The notes beneath the pieces were generated by a model. It did not search any database. It was not told the origin of the DNA and saw only the letters and a list, made by a program, of their open reading frames with translations. From NCBI GenBank assembly GCA_017654935.2, contig CM065698.1, forward strand, positions 45,245,122 to 45,309,121: a stretch of 64,000 bases of DNA, written 5' to 3'. Shown here piece after piece: positions 32,838-42,894 of this stretch. The translations under genes were made by a program, and so were the position numbers. How positions within the stretch are numbered: the stretch's first letter is position 1; each line of letters starts with the position of its first letter. Origin of the DNA: Phymorhynchus buccinoides (Eukaryota > Mollusca > Gastropoda > Neogastropoda > Raphitomidae).

Positions 32838-33255
32838 TACTGTCAAACGCATACACATAAACGCATACTTTTTTTTTCTTTTTTGGTGGTGGAAATTAAT
32901 GAAATTTATAAATTTTCTTCAAAAGAATAAAAAGCGCTTTTTTTTTTTAAAGAAGAAAATGTATTGCAAATCATTTTTGGGGGATAACAATTCATTTGAA
33001 AAATTTCATGTCATAATTTTCTTTTGTTTCAATAACCATCGAACATATTTTAATTTAAAATTTAGTTTGGTTACATCCCTCCAGCGCTTTGACATCCAAA
33101 GTGAAGAATTTAGAAAGTGTGCGTTTCATTATTTGGATAGTTATCTTTTGTCCATTACGTTGTGCTTGCGTACTTGGTGCAGTCAAGCGTGGTAGTTTTC
33201 AGAGAATTCTCTGAATTCAGAGAAAATTGAATGCAGAAAATCAAATGTCAGAAGG

Positions 33256-34085
33256 GGTTTTAACCCTTTCACCGCCAATGTCGCATTTATGCACCACAAT
33301 GGTTTAACACCCATATCACTAAAAGGCATCAAATCGGGGCCTGTTATCTGAAGACCATACTTTCTTCATTTTGAGAGGTAAAGATAGGCCTAATGTTATA
33401 CAGGGCATAGAGGAATTCCCAATATTGCAGAAAACATTTTTTCTCTACCCAGTTAAGTGATGGTATTTTGCTGAAAAATGGCTGATGGCGAAAGGAGATG
33501 ACCTTTCCCCAAGTTTGAGCAGTTTTGCATATTCATCTTCATGAGCAATTGACCCCTGATCACCATAAAGGGCTTTTCATCCCTTGATACACCAAGAGAC
33601 AACATGACCTGAAACCCTATAATATTTTCAAAGAAAAATGCTATTCCTCCGTTACCACGCCTGGCAGGTGGTTTTTTGGGAAACTTGCAGGCCTGTTTTC
33701 CTTTACGATTTAGCCGTAATTTTTACGAAACAAAAGTCAAATTACGATAATTAGGGTGACGGAAAACAAATACGAAAAAAACAACAACACTACAGTTGCG
33801 TCGGCAATCGATGCTTTTGAAACAATGCGGTGAAAAGTCATTCCAGTTCGCAGCATACAACGCGCGTTAATTTCTTTTCATTCTGTTTCAAGATGGCGTC
33901 AAAGCGACCGCGTGGTGAGAGTTCTAGGTCAGATGATCCAAAATCTGATGGAAAGACACCAAAGAAAAGGCAAATACATGGTTTAAAAAAATGTTTTTAA
34001 AGGTCTCCCAGTGCACTATTGCTTGCATATAATTGTGTAATTACAAATAGTTTTCTTGTTAATTGGGTTTTGTGAAGAAAAAGAA
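33256..34085 (+). mobile_element. piggyBac-like element 5' end
   Basis: TTAACCCTTTCACCGCC starts the element; diverged similarity to 31697-31896 in opposite orientation runs for about 200 bp. A short ORF with a good start context lies at 33893-34000. I cannot find a transposase DDD domain; the rest is absent or lies beyond the point where copies 1 and 3 part. Confidence 0.5.
33893..34000 (+). CDS. Short basic ORF, possibly a transposase N-terminus
   Basis: 35 codons and TAA in the favourable context CAAG|ATGG. The peptide starts MASKRPRGESSRSDDP and continues KSDGKTPKKRQIHG, ending KKCF; it is Lys/Arg/Ser-rich with a nuclear-localisation-like KKR cluster. It lies about 640 bp inside an element that begins TTAACCCTTTC, so it may be the first coding piece of a piggyBac-like transposase. 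That is inference: no catalytic residues follow. Copies 1 and 2 carry the same region with broken frames. Confidence 0.3.
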   Translation: MASKRPRGESSRSDDPKSDGKTPKKRQIHGLKKCF

Positions 34086-34154
34086 TCGTCCGCACGTCGG
34101 ATTAGTTTTTTTTCAAAATTACTATTTTTTGTTTCAGAATTACAAATTTGCAAA

Positions 34155-34171
34155 ATAGGGGTAAACAGGTC
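34155..34171. mobile_element. Isolated CAGACC-family right end
   Basis: GGGGTAAACAGGTCTGGG matches the right terminus of the 6-bp-TSD MITE family. The nearest same-family left end is at 31346. Flanking bases there do not give a matching 6-bp duplication, so I do not join them into one element. Confidence 0.5.
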
Positions 34172-34255
34172 TGGGAAAGGGCAAAAGTGTTTTGTTGGTG
34201 TTGTTTTACATATATATATTTTCTTTATTACTGGTTTTGGTGGTTGTATTTGTGT

Positions 34256-35121
34256 GTTTTATTTCCGTGATATACAGTGGTGTTGCTCTCGTGTTTTGTT
34301 TTATTTCTGTGCTATACAGTGGTGTTGCTCTCGTGTTTTGTTTTATTTCCGTGCTATACAGTGGTGTTGCTCTCGTGTTTTCTTTTATTTCTGTGCTATA
34401 CAGTGGTGTTGCTCTCGTGTTGTGTTTTATTTCTGTGCTATACAGTGGTGTTGCTCTCGTGTTTTGTTTTATTTCCGTGCTATACAGTGGTGTTGCTCTC
34501 GTGTTTTGTTTTATTTCCGTGGTGTTGCTCTCGTGTTTTGTTTTATTTCCGTGCTATACAGTGGTGTTGCTCTCGTGTTTTGTTTTATTTCCGTGCTATA
34601 CAGTGGTGTTGCTCTCGTGTTTTGTTTTATTTCTGTGCTATACAGTGGTGTTGCTCTCGTGTTTTGTTTTATTTCTGTGCTATACAGTGGTGTTGCTCTC
34701 GTGTTTTGTTTTATTTCCGTGCTATACAGTGGTGTTGCTCTCGTGTTTTGTTTTATTTCTGTGCTATACAGTGGTGTTGCTCTCGTGTTTTGTTTTATTT
34801 CCGTGCTATACAGTGGTGTTGCTCTCGTGTTTTGTTTTATTTCTGTGCTATACAGTGGTGTTGCTCTCGTGTTTTGTTTTATTTCTGTGCTATACAGTGG
34901 TGTTGCTCTCGTGTTTTGTTTTATTTCTGTGCTATACAGTGGTGTTGCTCTCGTGTTTTGTTTTATTTCTGTGCTATACAGTGGTGTTGCTCTCGTGTTT
35001 TCTTTTATTTCTGTGCTATACAGTGGTGTTGCTCTCGTGTTTTGTTTTATTTCTGTGCTATACAGTGGTGTTGCTCTCGTGTTTTCTTTTATTTCCGTGC
35101 TATACAGTGGTGTTGCTCTCT
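34256..35121 (+). repeat. 42-bp minisatellite (about 20 units)
   Basis: The unit is TTTTGTTTTATTTCTGTGC, TATACAG, TGGTGTTGCTCTCGTG; T/C alternates in TTTCTGTG/TTTCCGTG. Since 42 is a multiple of three and no frame has a stop, all three + frames and one minus frame stay open for 250-420 codons, giving repeats such as VLYSGVALVFCFIS; none is gene-like. The unit has the form pyrimidine tract-CAG plus ~16 nt. The last unit runs into CTTGCCGCTCGGTCCGAATC, related to 26940-26990. Confidence 0.93.
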
Positions 35122-35188
35122 TGCCGCTCGGTCCGAATCCCAAAGGATGGAAGGGTGGAACAGAGAGAACAAATATTGGAAAAGGGGT

Positions 35189-35212
35189 GGGGGGGGGGGG
35201 GGGGGGGGGGGG
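35189..35212. repeat. Poly-G run
   Basis: An uninterrupted run of about 24 G. A likely indel hotspot in any read set. Confidence 0.9.
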
Positions 35213-36004
35213 CGGTGTAACAGTTTCAGGTATTGGTGCTAATTTGAAGGGGAAAAAACGTAACACAAAGCAACAAAAAAACGGAAAAAAATTTGGTAAA
35301 CTGCATATCAGTGGTGGTTCTTAGCTTGAGTGTGTGACTGAATGTGTGTCATTTTATTTTTGGGGGGGTGGGGGTCGCTTTTTCTTTTCTTATTCAACTA
35401 TGTACTTCCACCAAGATGGTTATCTCATCTTGGTCTGTTCAACCGGCTGTTGACAAAAATGGAGGCATACGTGTAGTTTAGCAGTTTGAATTTGAACCAA
35501 GCATGAGGAATGGGTCTGGTGAAACTGGACCAATAATTACGCATGTGTATCTTTGAACAGTTATTGCATTATTACAAAATTATACTCTGTCATTATTATG
35601 CAAATGTATCAGCATTGTACTGGAGGAGGGAAGGAGTGTAACTGCTTGATAAATGAATAAATGATTATCGAAAAGTAAAGTGTGATGTGTTTGTATGAAA
35701 TTTAGTACATAACTTCGTAATCATAATAATAATAATAATAACGCCAACAAAAAAAATATGTCTTCGGGGTTTCATCAGTTGTTTTTTTAGACATTTGTGT
35801 TCGGTTTATGTGTGTGAATATATTTATCACATTGGCATTGAAACTGCAGTCGCGTGTCTAGCGCCTGCCATTTTGTCGGCGGATGTAGGGTCACAAAAGT
35901 CTGCACGAGTAACGGTCCTTGACTGCGCCGAGTGCATTGGTTGTTTCCCTTGCATCGTTTGCTCAAATTACTTTCGGTTTTTTTTTCTTTTTCTTTATTC
36001 ATCA
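35213..36004. other. No gene recognised
   Basis: Holds a small hairpin CCAAGATGG...CATCTTGG (35411-35431) and an (AAT)n tract (35722-35742). No splice-bounded coding segment is evident. Confidence 0.5.
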
Positions 36005-36330
36005 AAAAAAGTTTAGGGTCGGCGGCAGAAAACTAGGGTCGGTCGGGAAACTGGAAACAAACATTTTTTTTAGGGGCCTAAACGGACACTTATATAGCGC
36101 TTTTTATTAAGCACAAAGCGCTTTACAATCAGCATTGAAACACTCGCACACGCACAACAGACACACACGCACGTACGTGCACACATGCGAGTGAACGCAT
36201 TCTTGCACACACAGATCCACACACATTTCATCAAACACACAAAAAACACATTCTCACTGAAACACACACACAATTACTCAAACATACACTTGTACAAACT
36301 CATGCGCGCACACACAGACACACGTAAATT
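36005..36330. repeat. Dispersed repeat and CA-rich low complexity
   Basis: AGGGTCGG repeats (36014-36050), then TTATATAGCGCTTTTTATTA and AAAGCGCTTTACAA (36089-36126), which form an inverted pair, followed by about 190 bp of (CACACA/ACGCAC)-rich sequence. Confidence 0.6.
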
Positions 36331-36527
36331 GTCGACACTGTGTTGAATGTGGCTGAATGAGATTGAGAGGTGAGATGTCTGTGCGCTGTCTGTTGTTGTG
36401 GCCTGAGGGGGCAGATGCTATTCCGGCAGGCTGGGATACAATTTGTTCATAGTGGAAAAGCCTTGCCCAGGGTACATCCCCACTCTCGGCCAAAGGGATT
36501 TGAGGATGAGAGTTGGCATTGGGGAAG

Positions 36528-36740
36528 CAGACCTGTTTACTCTACTCTTTTCGAGTAGTATTCTACTCAATTTGGACCTCTACTACTCTTCAGAACTGAA
36601 AATAATGCTCTTTAATTCGTGATAACTACTCATTTTCAGTGAACATTATTTGATGGTTTAATGAATAAGACTGCACATTTTGCACCAAAGCTACTCATTT
36701 CAGCTATCCAGACTACTCGAGACTTGTGTAAACAGGTCTG
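36528..36740. mobile_element. Complete CAGACCTGTTTAC MITE, 6-bp TSD
   Basis: 213 bp with ends CAGACCTGTTTAC / GTAAACAGGTCTG and the flanking direct repeat GGGAAG (36522-36527 and 36741-36746). The body aligns with the outer element of 24235-24826 without the nested insertion, so it acts as an empty-site reference for that family. Confidence 0.9.
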
Positions 36741-38004
36741 GGGAAGGTCCCCAAAGGCCAACCAATCCCACTGCCTGCAGCACTTGAGCCAGTACAAATG
36801 GCCCCCTAGTTAGTCAGTCTTCCACGAAAGACTAAGCCGTAGCATGATATTCCAATACTATATAGAATATCGTTTATAGTACAGCTGTCATTTACTATTG
36901 GCCCTTTCTACAGGCTAATGCCAACCAGTGATAAAAGCCGTTTGAGCGCTGTCTAGGGAGAGAGAGGCAGACAGATGGAGAAAGAACGAGAGAGGGGGGG
37001 GGGGGGGAGAGAGAGAGATGAGAGAAAGAAGGAAAGAGAGTGTTTGACACACAGAGGCAGAATATCAGAGATAGAGATAGACAGAGGAAGAAGAGAGATC
37101 TAGGTCAAATGTCACAAATGGCAAGATCTATCTAACTAGATCTATTACTTCTGTTCCTACTAAACTATCCCAAACACACAGCAGAAGAGCCGCAGAACAC
37201 GGCTTCCGTAGAACGTCATGGCGAGCGTCACGCACTCACAAGTCTACTTTCGTAGGGTGGCCTCAGTCATAGCACAGTGCACTGATTCCCCTCATTCTAG
37301 CTCCTTTCAGTTTTCCACAGAGAGCTATTTGTTTCAAGTTATTTAACAAAGGCAAATATTCTTATCATTGATTTTGGCTAGGGATAGGAAAAGACCTTAC
37401 AAGTGGTATGCCACTATAAAACAATGTAAGCCTAATGGATAAATCACTTTAAATTGGTTTATGCTGGTGACGAGTGTTAACAAAAGGCATGAACTGAAAG
37501 GAGCTGAGAAAAGCTACTGTGATTGGTATAGGGTTTTTTCGTTTGCAGCTTTCTGAATTACGTCATGTTATAAAATACGTCGTGAATTGGTTATAAATGC
37601 CCCAGACTAAAATTTCAGATAAGACTATTTTTCTGGTTACTTGTACTACATGAGAAATGAAAACTGAACAGTAGTACATTTGTCAATCTGTTTGGACTTT
37701 AAATGACCACTGTATCTCTGTGTCTTCCATGTAGCTTGTAGTGTGTTTCCCATGCATTTTCCACTCAATACATGTAAACGACATGTGTGCAAAGATAAAT
37801 TATTGAATCCCTTCAGATGACATTGCTTGATTTAACCTGGCTGAAAAATCATCATAATGTTTAACTAGAGGGCTTCTGTTTGCCTTTGAGAACAAACATG
37901 ACATGATTCTCCCCTCCACCAGCCTTTCCCTCCCCACTTCTGGCTCTGAGTGATACCGGAAGTGTTGCATCATTAATCTTTAATAATCACACAAAATAGG
38001 AATG
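36741..38004. other. Intergenic or intronic, low complexity
   Basis: GA-rich tract at 36955-37090. Bases 37676-37815 are the first member of a repeat pair with 39117-39245 (shared GGACTTTAA, TGACCACTG, GTGTTTCCCA, ACATGTGTG). No gene seen. Confidence 0.5.
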
Positions 38005-38530
38005 CATTTCGTGCAGCCGTTTTTGAGTTATTTAAGATTACAATTTACCCAAATTTGGCCATTTCCAACCCACTTCCGATTTTGGGTTTGACATGGAAGC
38101 TTTGCACCGTAACTCCTGAGTAAATATCGAAAATATGATTGTATTTTGTGCAGCTGTTTCCGAGATATTCAAGATTAAAAATTGGCCAAATTTGCATTTT
38201 CTGCCACATTTTGCCCAATTGGTTTTATATTGACAATTTAGCATAAGTTGTCTGACCATAGCTTGGGCACTTCCGGTTCATACTTTCGGTTCAATAATCT
38301 AACGTAATTGTTGCAAATGTACTTTAGAGCAAAGTCTGAAAATATGAACGAAATCTGTTCAGCCGTTTTTGAGTTAATGAAGATTGAAATTGTGCCGATT
38401 CTGCGGGGTTTTTGCCATATTTCGCCGAATGTTTGGCAAAATAATTTAATATTACTAATTGGCAATCACTTAATGCCCTGCATGTGACTTTCCTGAAAAT
38501 CTCAACCAAATCGGACGAAAAAGGGGCAAA
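38005..38530. repeat. Imperfect tandem repeat, three units of ~135-205 bp
   Basis: The block CAGCCGTTTTTGAGTTATTT / CAGCTGTTTCCGAGATATTC / CAGCCGTTTTTGAGTTAATG followed by AAGATT recurs at about 38016, 38149 and 38360, each next to AATATGA- or CTTCCGGTT-type motifs. Unit spacing is uneven. No coding. Confidence 0.6.
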
Positions 38531-38781
38531 AAAAGAAGGAAAAAAAACCCTCTTAGAAATGCAATAGTGTTCTACCTAAATGGTAGAATCCTAATAAAAC
38601 TGAAGAAAACTCTGTAGACACATTCAGTAAACTTTGTAACAAAAGAAATTCAGACACCTACAGTTTTGACAGAAGCCAGCAACCATACATTTTTTAAGGC
38701 ACAAAATGCAGTACTTGTGCAGAGCCTGTATATGGCTCCAACCCACCTGCGTGCGCATCTCGACCATTCCAACGGAAGTGT

Positions 38782-38950
38782 CGCCATCTTAGTCCTTATT
38801 TGTGTGTAAACAACGTGAAAATGTTATCTAAATGTGTAAAGAAAACATCCAGATGTTATAAATACAGTTTAGATAAGTTTCGAATTGGAACAGCCAAATA
38901 CGCAGCATCGATCTGGCATTTTTCAAAAAAAGGTAAGGACTAAGATGGCG
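38782..38950. mobile_element. Element with 17-bp perfect terminal inverted repeats
   Basis: CGCCATCTTAGTCCTTA (38782-38798) and its exact complement TAAGGACTAAGATGGCG (38934-38950) bracket 135 bp. The interior has a 37-codon open stretch from ATG at 38821 ending in TCAAAAAAAG|GTAAGG, a consensus splice donor that overlaps the right repeat. Confidence 0.65.
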
Positions 38951-39245
38951 GTCTCCCATAATATGGCGCTCCTTGTGGCCGGATATGACGACACGTGGGT
39001 ACCAGCAATACACAGGCTATGACTTGTGCGTCATTATATGCACGTGCAATGACGTCGCAGGGGAGGAGTTAAGCAGCTACGGTAAGAAAGCATAAAAGCG
39101 TCAAAAGTAATGAGATCTGAAATCTGCCGGACTTTAACTGACCACTGCATCTACCCTCCGTCGTGTAGATGGTGTTTCCCACGCTGTCCTTGCTCAGGAC
39201 AATGTAAACAACATGTGTGTAAAGGGAAATCGCATAAACCCTTGT

Positions 39246-39709
39246 GAAAATTTACATTTTTTTAAACAGTATGAGTAAGAGCATCACTGATATACATGCA
39301 GATTAAAGGACCATACGCATCTCCATTCGGACCTAAAAACGTTCTGGAAAACGTTTCAGCATTATTTCCTACTACACATAGACACAGTATACAAACTGTA
39401 TCTATGTAACCTACCTTTTATGTTACATTCTTCAAGATAAAGTGAACGCACACACTTTTATTTCGCAAAAATCGGTCTCCTGTGGCAGATTTGCCAGCTG
39501 CCATTGAATCTCACCCAAAATGGGATTTGTGCGATAATCCATTTGGCGTGACGTAGATTAGGGGAAATCAATACGGCACCTGTGACTGATGTTGAACTAT
39601 TTGAAGACAAATTATTTTACCTGTTTGTGGCCCGTTTTTAATAATAGAATTTGTTGGGACACTTTCAGACCTAGCTTATGACGTAACGCTGTCAGAGGAT
39701 ACGTATTAT
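39246..39709. other. No gene recognised
   Basis: A short imperfect hairpin lies at 39378-39405 (ATAGACACAGT / AACTGTATCTAT). Otherwise featureless. Confidence 0.45.
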
Positions 39710-41355
39710 TATTATGACGCTAAGTTGTACACCTTCAAGTTCCTCTCTTCTTGTTCTAGTCCAGGCGAAATTATAAAGTTTACCTTGTTTTGTGATATAT
39801 TAGGTTTCTATGTTGATCTAACATGATTTGAGGGTGCTGAATCAAAATCCGTCCGAGGCTAAGTTGTAAATGTTGGGCATTTTGAGTTATGACGTAATAT
39901 TCAAAATGGCCGACATGGGACTCTAGAGAACTTTAACGTAATTATTTTGTATCTAATGCTTTTTTGGGTAAGAAAAATAGAATAATTTGCTGAAATGATT
40001 CAAACTATGTGAACTATATCCTATTTTAGTACTTATTAGCCCCCAGCCACTGCGGAAAGGGCTATCACGATATTTCGTGTCCTTTCATTTGCCTGGTAAT
40101 TATCTTAAGAGCCATGTCACAGGATCACTTCGAATGTGTGTGCTACTATTTTAATGAAACTGATGTGCCCCTCAGTATGCCTTGTTGACCTTGACCTTTG
40201 ACCTTGAGTATGTGATTTTATTGTATCAACTATACTTTTTCAACTTTTGCACTGCTGTCGTAAAATGTTTCTAAGCTAAGGTTTGTGGAGGATGCCTGTT
40301 TTATGCCTAAGCCTTTCATCTTAAATGCTTGACCTTGAATTTGCATTGAATATTTCAACTTTTTGCTTTAATATATTTTAAATCATTGCAGTAACTGTCT
40401 CATAATTGGTACATGAGCTTATGGTTATATAGATGCTAACCTAAGTACCGATGACATCTCTAGCCTTCATCGTAACGCTTGGCCTTTGTTGTTAAGCGCC
40501 AAGCAGAACAACACTGCGATCAGTGTTGATATTATATTTTATTTTATAGGTGGGTAAATGACCAACATTTCATTGCACGTCGGCACTTTTACCCACCTAT
40601 AAATTGGCTAATGCACCAATCATGAGACCATTACTGCAAAGATTTAAAACAAATAAAAACAAAAAGTTAAAATATTCAATGCAAATTCAAGGTCAAGCAT
40701 TTAAGATGAAAGGTTTAATAAAATGGGTATCAGGAATTCAATAGTCTCTATACACTTTAGCTTAGGAAAAAAAAAACATAGCTTATTTTACCACAGCAGT
40801 GCAAAAGTTGAAAAAGTATAGTTGATACATTAAAATCACATACTCAAGGTCAAATGTCAAGGTCAATAAGGTATACTGAGGGGCACATCAGCTTCATTAA
40901 AATAGTAGCACACAAATTTGAAGTGATCCTGTGACATTGTTCTTAAGATAATTGCCAGGCAAATGAAAGGACACAAAATCGTGATAGCCCTCTCCACAGA
41001 GTGGCTGGGGGCTAATAAGTAGAAAAATAGGAAATATATTTAACATAGTTTGAATCATTTCAGCAAACTATACTATTTTTCTTACAAATAAAAGCATTAG
41101 ATACACCATAATTACAGTAAGTGCATGTTTTAACAGTTCTTTAGAGTCCCATAGTGGCCATTTTGAATATTTCGTCATAGCTCAAAATGCCCAACTTTTA
41201 CAACTTGGCCTCCAACGGATTTAGATTCAGCACCCTCAAATCATGTTAGATCGACTTAAAAACATAATATATATCACAAAACAAGGTCAAGCTTAATTTC
41301 GCCTGGACTACTACTAAACTAGGCCGACTGACTACCCTTAGCTGCGTCATTTGAG
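39710..41355. mobile_element. 1.6-kb foldback element
   Basis: The left arm (39710 to ~40418) and right arm (~40605-41355) are imperfect inverted copies over ~700 bp. Paired landmarks are TCCAGGCGAAATT / AATTTCGCCTGGA, AGCCCCCAGCC / GGCTGGGGGCT, CAGGATCACTTCGAA / TTTGAAGTGATCCTG and CTTGACCTTGAATTTGCATT / AATGCAAATTCAAGGTCAAG. A ~185-bp centre contains another hairpin (40543-40603). There is no transposase ORF. Confidence 0.85.
40543..40603. repeat. Central hairpin of the foldback
   Basis: TTTATAGGTGGGTAAA pairs with TTTTACCCACCTATAAA around a 28-nt loop. It is a hairpin inside the loop of a larger hairpin and could itself be a small insertion. Confidence 0.75.
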
Positions 41356-41848
41356 CTAATTGCCCCATGACGAGATTTCAAGATAGCAGAGTACACAGAA
41401 GAAAAAAGGTCAGTGCATTTTTGCTAACTTTGAGCTAACAGTATGATTGCGTTCAGTTTTATGCTTGTCTGTGACTTTGAATAATGTCAGAGTTTACAAT
41501 CCAGATCGATTTTGCATCATTCTGCACGTTATTTACGAGAAGCGTATGGGCCTTTAAGATAGTTTTTTTCCATAAACAGAAAATAGTGTCACGCACAGCA
41601 TTACACAGTGCACACAATTGAACAGTGCTTGGGAATGTAATTATCAAAAAATATTTCCAACATGTCCATAACAGAAGTATTTCACAAGAAGCTTTTCTGT
41701 GTTTCTTTTTTTTTCAAAATTATTTTACTTCAAGCCTGGGATTTATTCTGAAAACCGTCATACACCGTGTACAAGGCAGGTAAGTCTTTTTTGACAGTTG
41801 ACAGTTGACAGCACAATGCTTTGATAACTCAGACTGATTTTCTTTAAT

Positions 41849-42068
41849 GTAGGGGAAGACGGGGTAAAAAGCGCATGGGCGGGTAAGAAGCCCACCCCAA
41901 TTATCTCATGAAATAAAGAAAATTTCAGTCAAATTTGCCCATGAGACGAATGCTAGACATTACCGCTCGTCTCATGGGCAAAATGAGACTGAAATTTGCT
42001 TCATTTCATGAGATAATTGGGGTGGGCTTCTTACCCGCCCATGCGCTTTTTACCTCGTCTTCCCCTAC
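41849..42068. mobile_element. 220-bp near-perfect palindromic MITE
   Basis: The arms, ~95 bp each, begin GTAGGGGAAGACGGGGTAAA and include GCGCATGGGCGGGTAAGAAG and CCCACCCCAATTATCTCATG; only a few mismatches separate them. The centre is about ATGCTAGACATTACCG. No coding. Confidence 0.88.
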
Positions 42069-42139
42069 TTATTGCATAGATCTATTTTCTAAAAGTATTA
42101 TTTTTCTCATTTAGGAGTAACAGACCAAATATTTATTCA

Positions 42140-42490
42140 AATTTAGAAGCACCAAGAAACACGTCGACGTCACCAGGAAAACGCCCTTTACAGAGATCGC
42201 AACACTCATTTTGCTCTGGTTTACTAGAAATCAAACCGTCAAATCGTCGATTCCTCCTTGGCGGAGGTGCTGGAAGTCAGAAGTGAAAGAGAAGTCACGT
42301 GTCTTCTCTTTTCTAATGGCCGCCTGAGTCGCTTAGACCAAATCACGAAATGTCCACAATACAAGCCTTTTTATTTACAGTTTACCAATTGCTCACAACA
42401 AAGGAAATAGCTCCTTTTTTTGCTTACTGCACTACAAAGAAGAAAAAGCTTCAACCACTCGAGTGGCCTCCACCCACCCCATCCAAAATG
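42140..42490. mobile_element. Partial copy of the TTAA foldback MITE
   Basis: Matches the left arm and centre of 27940-28511 (AAGAAACACGTCGACGTCAC, TCCTCCTTGGCGGAGGTGCT, AACAAAGGAAATAGCTCC). It lacks the outer AGGGGCACCC end and the right arm. Confidence 0.75.
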
Positions 42491-42752
42491 GCTTTTCTCT
42501 CTGTGTCACTACAACTCTGTCTTTGCTATTTCTTTTTCTAAAAAATATGTGTCATCAGGCGGGTTTGCGCGTGCAAGGCCTGCATTTTATTGGTCGCCCG
42601 TCTGTCTTGAAAATCTCGTGTTTTTCGTGCTAGTTAGTGAATATCTGTCAAGTGTATCGGCTTTGAAACCGGTGCAGTTTGAACACTGCTTTTTGCCTGC
42701 ATGTTAAACGGGTCACCGTTCCAGCTTGGGACTGTTGGGTGCCGTTTGGTTT

Positions 42753-42894
42753 GGCCTGGGACGGTATTCATGTCGAGATAGCATGAGACTTAGCATGATG
42801 CTAACTTAGAAGCTCTTCCAATGTCCTATAAGAGCTTCTAAGTTAGAATCATGCTAAGTCTCATGCTATCTCGACATGAATACCGTCCCAGGCC
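42753..42894. mobile_element. 142-bp near-perfect hairpin element
   Basis: GGCCTGGGACGGTATTCATG ... CATGAATACCGTCCCAGGCC with arms ~65 bp that are almost exact, including GAGATAGCATGAGACTTAGC and AACTTAGAAGCTCTT; the loop is about CCAATGTCCTAT. Transcription would give a long RNA hairpin. Confidence 0.85.

Larger units (their letters stand above)
22451..34085 (+). repeat. Segmental copy 3 (direct, clean reference copy)
   Basis: The most regular of the three copies. All four exons have open frames, consensus splice sites and matching phases, and repeats have constant periods. It continues past the J1 position near 34085 into sequence not shared with copies 1 and 2. I treat this copy as the real locus for annotation. 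Confidence 0.85.

Noticed and set aside
31346..34171. A single 2.8-kb transposon bounded by CAGACCTGTTTAC ends
   Set aside because: The ends are in the right orientation, but the flanking bases (TAAAGG and GGAAAG) do not form the 6-bp direct repeat seen in true copies, and unrelated elements fill the interior.
34056..35324. ORF of 422 codons and overlapping ORFs of 342, 321 and 251 codons
   Set aside because: All are produced by the 42-bp stop-free repeat; four overlapping long frames cannot all be genes and none has a known domain.
37297..37510. MITE with CTCCTTTCAGTT / AACTGAAAGGAG ends
   Set aside because: Only 12 bp of inverted repeat with no matching continuation and no target duplication; too weak to call.
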